This document shows positions 61,069-64,000 of a DNA stretch of 64,000 bases, in pieces. The notes below the pieces were generated by a model. The model did not search any database, had not been told where the DNA came from, and saw only the letters and a program-made list of their open reading frames with translations. The position numbers were made by a program, and so were the translations under genes. Source of the DNA: Sphingomonas sp. S-NIH.Pt15_0812 (GTDB lineage: Bacteria; Pseudomonadota; Alphaproteobacteria; Sphingomonadales; Sphingomonadaceae). The stretch lies in the NCBI RefSeq assembly GCF_003951315.1, contig NZ_QLJH01000023.1:1-64000 (forward strand). Direction: 5' to 3'. The stretch's first letter is position 1. Each line of letters begins with the position of its first letter.

Positions 61069-61739
61069 TGCGACTGAGCGAGGCGGACCGCGCCAAGGTC
61101 GCGGCGGCGGTGACGGCAGCGGAGGCACGGACCAATGGCGAGATCGTGCCGATCGTCGCGGCCCGGTCCGATGCCTATCATGACGTGGCGCTGCATTGGG
61201 CGGTGCTGGCGATGCTGCTGGTGCTCGCCCTGCTCGCCGCGATCCCCGGCGCGGCGGAGGCGGTGCACGGCCTGATCGCCAGCCCGTGGGACGGACCGCC
61301 GCCCGCCGCCTCGCTGTTCCTGATCGGACTGGTCGCGACGACCGTCATCTTCCTGATCGTGCGGCTGCTGCTGGCCGCCGCGCCCCTGCGGCTCGCCCTC
61401 ACGCCCCATGCCACCAAGGCGCGGCGGGTACGACGGCGGGCGCTGCTGCTCTTCCGCACGGCGGTCGAATCGCGCACGCGGGGAGCGACCGGCGTGCTGC
61501 TCTATCTGTCGCTGGCGGAGCATCGTGCCGAATTGGTCGCCGACGCGCCGATCCACAGCCGCGTCGCGCCGGAGGTGTGGGGCGAGGCGATGGCCGTGCT
61601 GATCGCGGCGGTGAAGGACGACCGCCCCGGCGACGGCATGGCGGCGGCGATCGAGCGGATCGGCGCGGTGCTGGCCGAGCATTTTCCCCGCGACGCCAAT
61701 GACCTCAACGAACTGCCGGACCGGGTGATCGAATTATGA
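61068..61739 (+). CDS. Second TPM-domain membrane protein
   Basis: A 223-residue protein. The N-terminal stretch ADRAKVAAAVTAAEARTNGE starts the TPM domain, two membrane helices follow (VLAMLLVLALLAAIPGA and ASLFLIGLVATTVIFLIVRL), then RRRALLLFRTAVESRTRGAT and VLLYLSLAEHRAELVADAPI, the TPM core. It lacks a signal peptide, unlike the preceding TPM protein. It completes the lemA-TPM-TPM set and overlaps the Nudix gene by ATGA. Confidence 0.85.
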   Translation: MRLSEADRAKVAAAVTAAEARTNGEIVPIVAARSDAYHDVALHWAVLAMLLVLALLAAIPGAAEAVHGLIASPWDGPPPAASLFLIGLVATTVIFLIVRLLLAAAPLRLALTPHATKARRVRRRALLLFRTAVESRTRGATGVLLYLSLAEHRAELVADAPIHSRVAPEVWGEAMAVLIAAVKDDRPGDGMAAAIERIGAVLAEHFPRDANDLNELPDRVIEL

Positions 61740-62239
61740 GCGAGTTGAAGTGGGAGGGCCGGTTCCTCACCGTCCGCCAGCAGGGGAGCTGGGAATATGC
61801 CGAGCGCAAGGGCGAAATCGGCGCGGCGGTGATCGTCGCGCTCGACGGCGAGGACATCATCCTGGTCGAGCAATATCGCATCCCGGTCGGCAAGCGCTGC
61901 CTGGAACTGCCCGCCGGGCTGGTCGGCGACGAGTCGGCCGGCGAATCGACCGCCGAGGCGGCGCGGCGCGAGCTGGAGGAAGAGACCGGCTATCGCGCCG
62001 ACCGGGTCGAGGACCTCGGCCTCTTCTATTCCTCGCCGGGCATGACCTCGGAGAGCTTCACCGTGGTGCGTGCCACCGGGCTGGCGCGGATCGGGGACGG
62101 CGGCGGATCGCCCGAGGAAGACATCACCGTCCACCGCGTACCGCTCGCCTCGGTGCCGGGCTTCCTGCGCGAGAAGCGCGCGGAGGGGCTGGGGATCGAC
62201 GCCAAGATCCTGTTGTTGCTGGATCTGGCGACGCTGTAG
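61736..62239 (+). CDS. Nudix hydrolase (ADP-ribose pyrophosphatase-like)
   Basis: A 167-residue protein with the Nudix box GLVGDESAGESTAEAARREL followed by EEETGY (RELEEETG core), preceded by VEQYRIPVGKRCLELPAG, as in ADP-ribose pyrophosphatases. YSSPGMTSE after the box is also typical of that group. It clears nucleotide-sugar-like substrates. It is coupled to the TPM gene upstream. Confidence 0.9.
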   Translation: MSELKWEGRFLTVRQQGSWEYAERKGEIGAAVIVALDGEDIILVEQYRIPVGKRCLELPAGLVGDESAGESTAEAARRELEEETGYRADRVEDLGLFYSSPGMTSESFTVVRATGLARIGDGGGSPEEDITVHRVPLASVPGFLREKRAEGLGIDAKILLLLDLATL

Positions 62240-62261
62240 CGGAAGCCGCGAGTCCTATGCC

Positions 62262-62365
62262 GTTCCCCGGCGAAGGCCGGGGCTCGGTTGGGAAGATGGT
62301 CGTAACGGAGCGCTGTCCGTCGTCGCGAGCGTCCGCCAACTGGGCCCCGGCCTTCGCCGGGGAAC
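62262..62365. repeat. REPIN-like doublet of inverted REP hairpins
   Basis: Two inverted copies of a 21-base unit (62262-62282 and 62345-62365; core CCCCGGCGAAGGCCGGGG), each itself a hairpin, flank about 62 bases. This doublet form is that of REPINs. It lies between the Nudix gene and the converging complex I subunit gene. Confidence 0.75.
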
Positions 62366-62387
62366 CGCACGGGGCAACAGCCCTCGA

Positions 62388-62669
62388 TCAGCGGAAATTG
62401 TCGGCGTAGGCCTGCAACTTCAACGTCTTCTTCGGCGCGGGCACCACCGTGTAATCGTGCCCCTCGCGCTCGCAATGCGCGATCGCGGCCTCCAGCGTCG
62501 GGAAGAGCAGGCGGATCTGGTCGCGCGTGTCGCCGCTGCCCGCCCAGCCGGTCAGCGGGTCGGGCTGCTTGGGCTCGGCCGGCTCGAATTCGAGCTGCCA
62601 CTGGTCGGTCCGGGCCCGGCCGGACTGCATGGAGTTCTTCGGGCGCTGGAAGATGCGTGCGGTTGCCAT
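62388..62669 (-). CDS. NADH dehydrogenase accessory subunit (NDUFS4/ETC_C1-like)
   Basis: A 93-residue protein: MATARIFQRPKNSMQSGRAR, WQLEFEPAEPKQPDPLTGWA, GSGDTRDQIRLLFPTLEAAI, CEREGHDYTVVPAP. This matches the alphaproteobacterial ETC complex I subunit (PF04800), the bacterial relative of mitochondrial NDUFS4, which stabilises the NADH-oxidising arm. Length and residues are normal. ATG at 62667-62669 lies ten bases after the hrpB stop. Confidence 0.92.
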   Translation of the reverse strand: MATARIFQRPKNSMQSGRARTDQWQLEFEPAEPKQPDPLTGWAGSGDTRDQIRLLFPTLEAAIAHCEREGHDYTVVPAPKKTLKLQAYADNFR

Positions 62670-62679
62670 GATGCGCCTC

Positions 62680-64000
62680 CTACCCTGAACCGGCGGCTCT
62701 TGCATCCGCCTTTTTGGTGCGCAGCGTCGCCGAGGCGGCGGCGGGATCGTCGGGCCAGGGATGGCGCGGATAGCGGCCGCGCATCTCGCGCGCGACATCG
62801 GCCCAGCTTCCCGCCCAGAAGCCTGGCAGGTCGCGCGTCGTCTGGATCGGCCGGCCGGCGGGCGAGGTGAGCGACAGAACCAGCGGCACCCGCGCCTCGC
62901 CCACCGTCGGATGCACCGCCAGCCCGAACAACGCCTGCGGCCGCAGCTCGACGCGCGGGCCCCCCTCGGCGGCATAGTCGATCGCGTGAGTCGAACCCGC
63001 CGGACTGGTGAAATGCGGCGGCGCGAGCCGGTCGATGCGGCGCAGCTCGTCCCAGCCGATCACGCCCCGGATCACCTCGGTCAGGTCGCCCGGCGGGATC
63101 TGGTCGAGCCGGCGGCGACCGGCGAGCAGCGGCGGCAGCCATTCGTCCAGCCGCTCGATCAACCCCGTCGACAGGTGCAGTCCGGCATAGGCGGCGCGAT
63201 CGCGCAGCTGCAAGGCGCCCTCGCTCCATTGGAGCCGGTCGAGGCCATGGGTCCGCACCCCCTCGACCAGCGCGGCGACGATCGCCTGCGGGTCCGCGCC
63301 GCTGTCCGGGCCGGATTGCAGCCGCAACGCCCCCAGCCGCCGTTCCCGCAGCGTCTGCACGCCGCCGGTGTCGGGATCGAAGCGGACGGTCCGCACCGTC
63401 TCGATCCGGTCGGCGAACAGCGTCTCGATCGTGGCGAGATCGGTGGCGGCGGCGGCGAGGATCCGCGCGCCCGATGCCGCGCCTTGCGTCTCCGCCACCG
63501 CCAGCCATTCGGCACGCGCCAGGGGGCTGGTCGGATCGAGGCGGAAGCCGCGTCCCCCCACCGACGCCCAATGTTCGCCGGTTGCGTCGCGGCGTCGCGC
63601 CACCCGGTCGGGAAAGGCGAGCGCCACGCAGGCCGCCTCCGCTCCCGGCGCGTCGCCGTCCTTTCCACCGCCCACCATCGCCGCCCAGCGCTGCGCCAGC
63701 TTGCGCGCCGCCTCCGCCTTGCCGCCGCGCTCGCTGCGCCAGCGGCGGCGACGCACCTCCAGATCGGCATCGGGCCCGCCGATCCCGCGTTCGGACAGCA
63801 ACACCGCCACCTCCGCCGCGACGGAGCCCAGGCCATGTCCGGCCGCGACGACCAGCATATGCGCCAGCCGTGGCGGCATCGGCATGGCGGCGATGCGACG
63901 GCCATGCGCGGTCGGCCGCCCGTCCGCGTCGATCGCGTCCAGCGCCAGCAGCCGGGTGCGCGCTTCCTCGACGGCGGCGGCGGGCGGCGGGTCGAGCCAC
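62680..64000 (-). CDS. hrpB: ATP-dependent helicase HrpB, C-terminal part (runs off the window)
   Basis: The frame is open from the window edge to the stop at 62680, about 440 residues. At its start is WLDPPPAAAVEEARTRLLAL, then MPMPPRLAHMLVVAAGHGLG, the HA2-like region; the rest is the HrpB-specific C-terminal domain, with WDELRRIDRLAPPHFTSPAG, ALFGLAVHPTVGEARVPLVL and PGFWAGSWADVAREMRGRYP followed by HPWPDDP. The helicase motor with DEAH box is to the right of the window. The role in bacteria is RNA-related; the complex I subunit gene follows on the same strand. Confidence 0.93.
   Translation of the reverse strand, partial: WLDPPPAAAVEEARTRLLALDAIDADGRPTAHGRRIAAMPMPPRLAHMLVVAAGHGLGSVAAEVAVLLSERGIGGPDADLEVRRRRWRSERGGKAEAARKLAQRWAAMVGGGKDGDAPGAEAACVALAFPDRVARRRDATGEHWASVGGRGFRLDPTSPLARAEWLAVAETQGAASGARILAAAATDLATIETLFADRIETVRTVRFDPDTGGVQTLRERRLGALRLQSGPDSGADPQAIVAALVEGVRTHGLDRLQWSEGALQLRDRAAYAGLHLSTGLIERLDEWLPPLLAGRRRLDQIPPGDLTEVIRGVIGWDELRRIDRLAPPHFTSPAGSTHAIDYAAEGGPRVELRPQALFGLAVHPTVGEARVPLVLSLTSPAGRPIQTTRDLPGFWAGSWADVAREMRGRYPRHPWPDDPAAASATLRTKKADARAAGSG

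Noticed and set aside
1..64000. CRISPR arrays, rRNA genes, replication origin
   Set aside because: No regularly spaced direct repeats, rRNA signatures or origin-type repeat clusters were seen.

Overview
The window looks like a chromosomal segment of a sphingomonad (Alphaproteobacteria, most likely Sphingomonas). The base composition is GC-rich. It carries a PEP-CTERM protein with the PEPSTWA-type sorting tail seen in this group, an alphaproteobacterial complex I accessory subunit gene, an HrpB-type helicase, and dispersed CCCCGGCGAAGGCCGGGG hairpins. Identification rests on gene content only; no database search was possible.

Region 1 (about 0.5-25.2 kb) is an exopolysaccharide locus of the Wzx/Wzy type. 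It has a polyprenyl glycosylphosphotransferase (7.5-8.9 kb), glycosyltransferases, a Wzx-like flippase, two polymerase/ligase-like membrane proteins, a Wza-type export lipoprotein, and a Wzc-type co-polymerase with a fused tyrosine kinase. A TAT-exported beta-helix protein and a TPR membrane protein of unknown role lie among them. A plus-strand block (two GT4 enzymes and a hexapeptide acetyltransferase, 16.7-19.5 kb) interrupts the otherwise minus-strand cluster. At its left end sits a seven-gene module (0.5-7.25 kb) whose neighbours overlap by a few bases at six of seven possible junctions or nearly so: epimerase, TIM-barrel isomerase, glycosyltransferase-like protein that has lost its metal-binding motif, FAD oxidoreductase, GtrA, GT2 and polytopic membrane protein. 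The last three are in the gtrA-gtrB-gtrC order of lipid-linked side-branch glycosylation. This module is my best candidate for an undescribed system.

Region 2 (about 25.2-29.3 kb) is a graveyard of mobile DNA next to a tRNA-Gly gene. It holds frameshifted IS701-like and IS5-like transposase pieces, an rmlC pseudogene (dTDP-rhamnose pathway), a tail-fibre-like fragment with an amber stop, a possible small secreted protein, and one complete IS427-group element with inverted repeats and a TA target duplication. A truncated IS3 transposase and a 190-bp element with perfect terminal repeats lie at the window's left edge.

Region 3 (29.3-38.5 kb) is housekeeping: tRNA-Gly, a SleB-type hydrolase, a PEP-CTERM protein, tRNA-Tyr, rlmB, a DinG-type helicase, a SixA-type phosphatase and a class A penicillin-binding protein.

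Region 4 (38.8-47.8 kb) is a divergent chitooligosaccharide/N-acetylglucosamine utilisation locus: NagX-like membrane acyltransferase and TonB-dependent receptor on one side, GH20 hexosaminidase and GH3 glycosidase on the other. The receptor reading frame is broken by one in-frame TAA.

Region 5 (48.6-64 kb) is mostly core: SMR exporter, methionine aminopeptidase with a ParD-like partner, threonine aldolase, EamA transporter, an NAD-binding epimerase-like protein, aminopeptidase N, an M28 peptidase, a crotonase, two thioesterases, MscL, LemA with two TPM-domain proteins, a Nudix hydrolase, the complex I accessory subunit, and the C-terminal part of HrpB running off the window.
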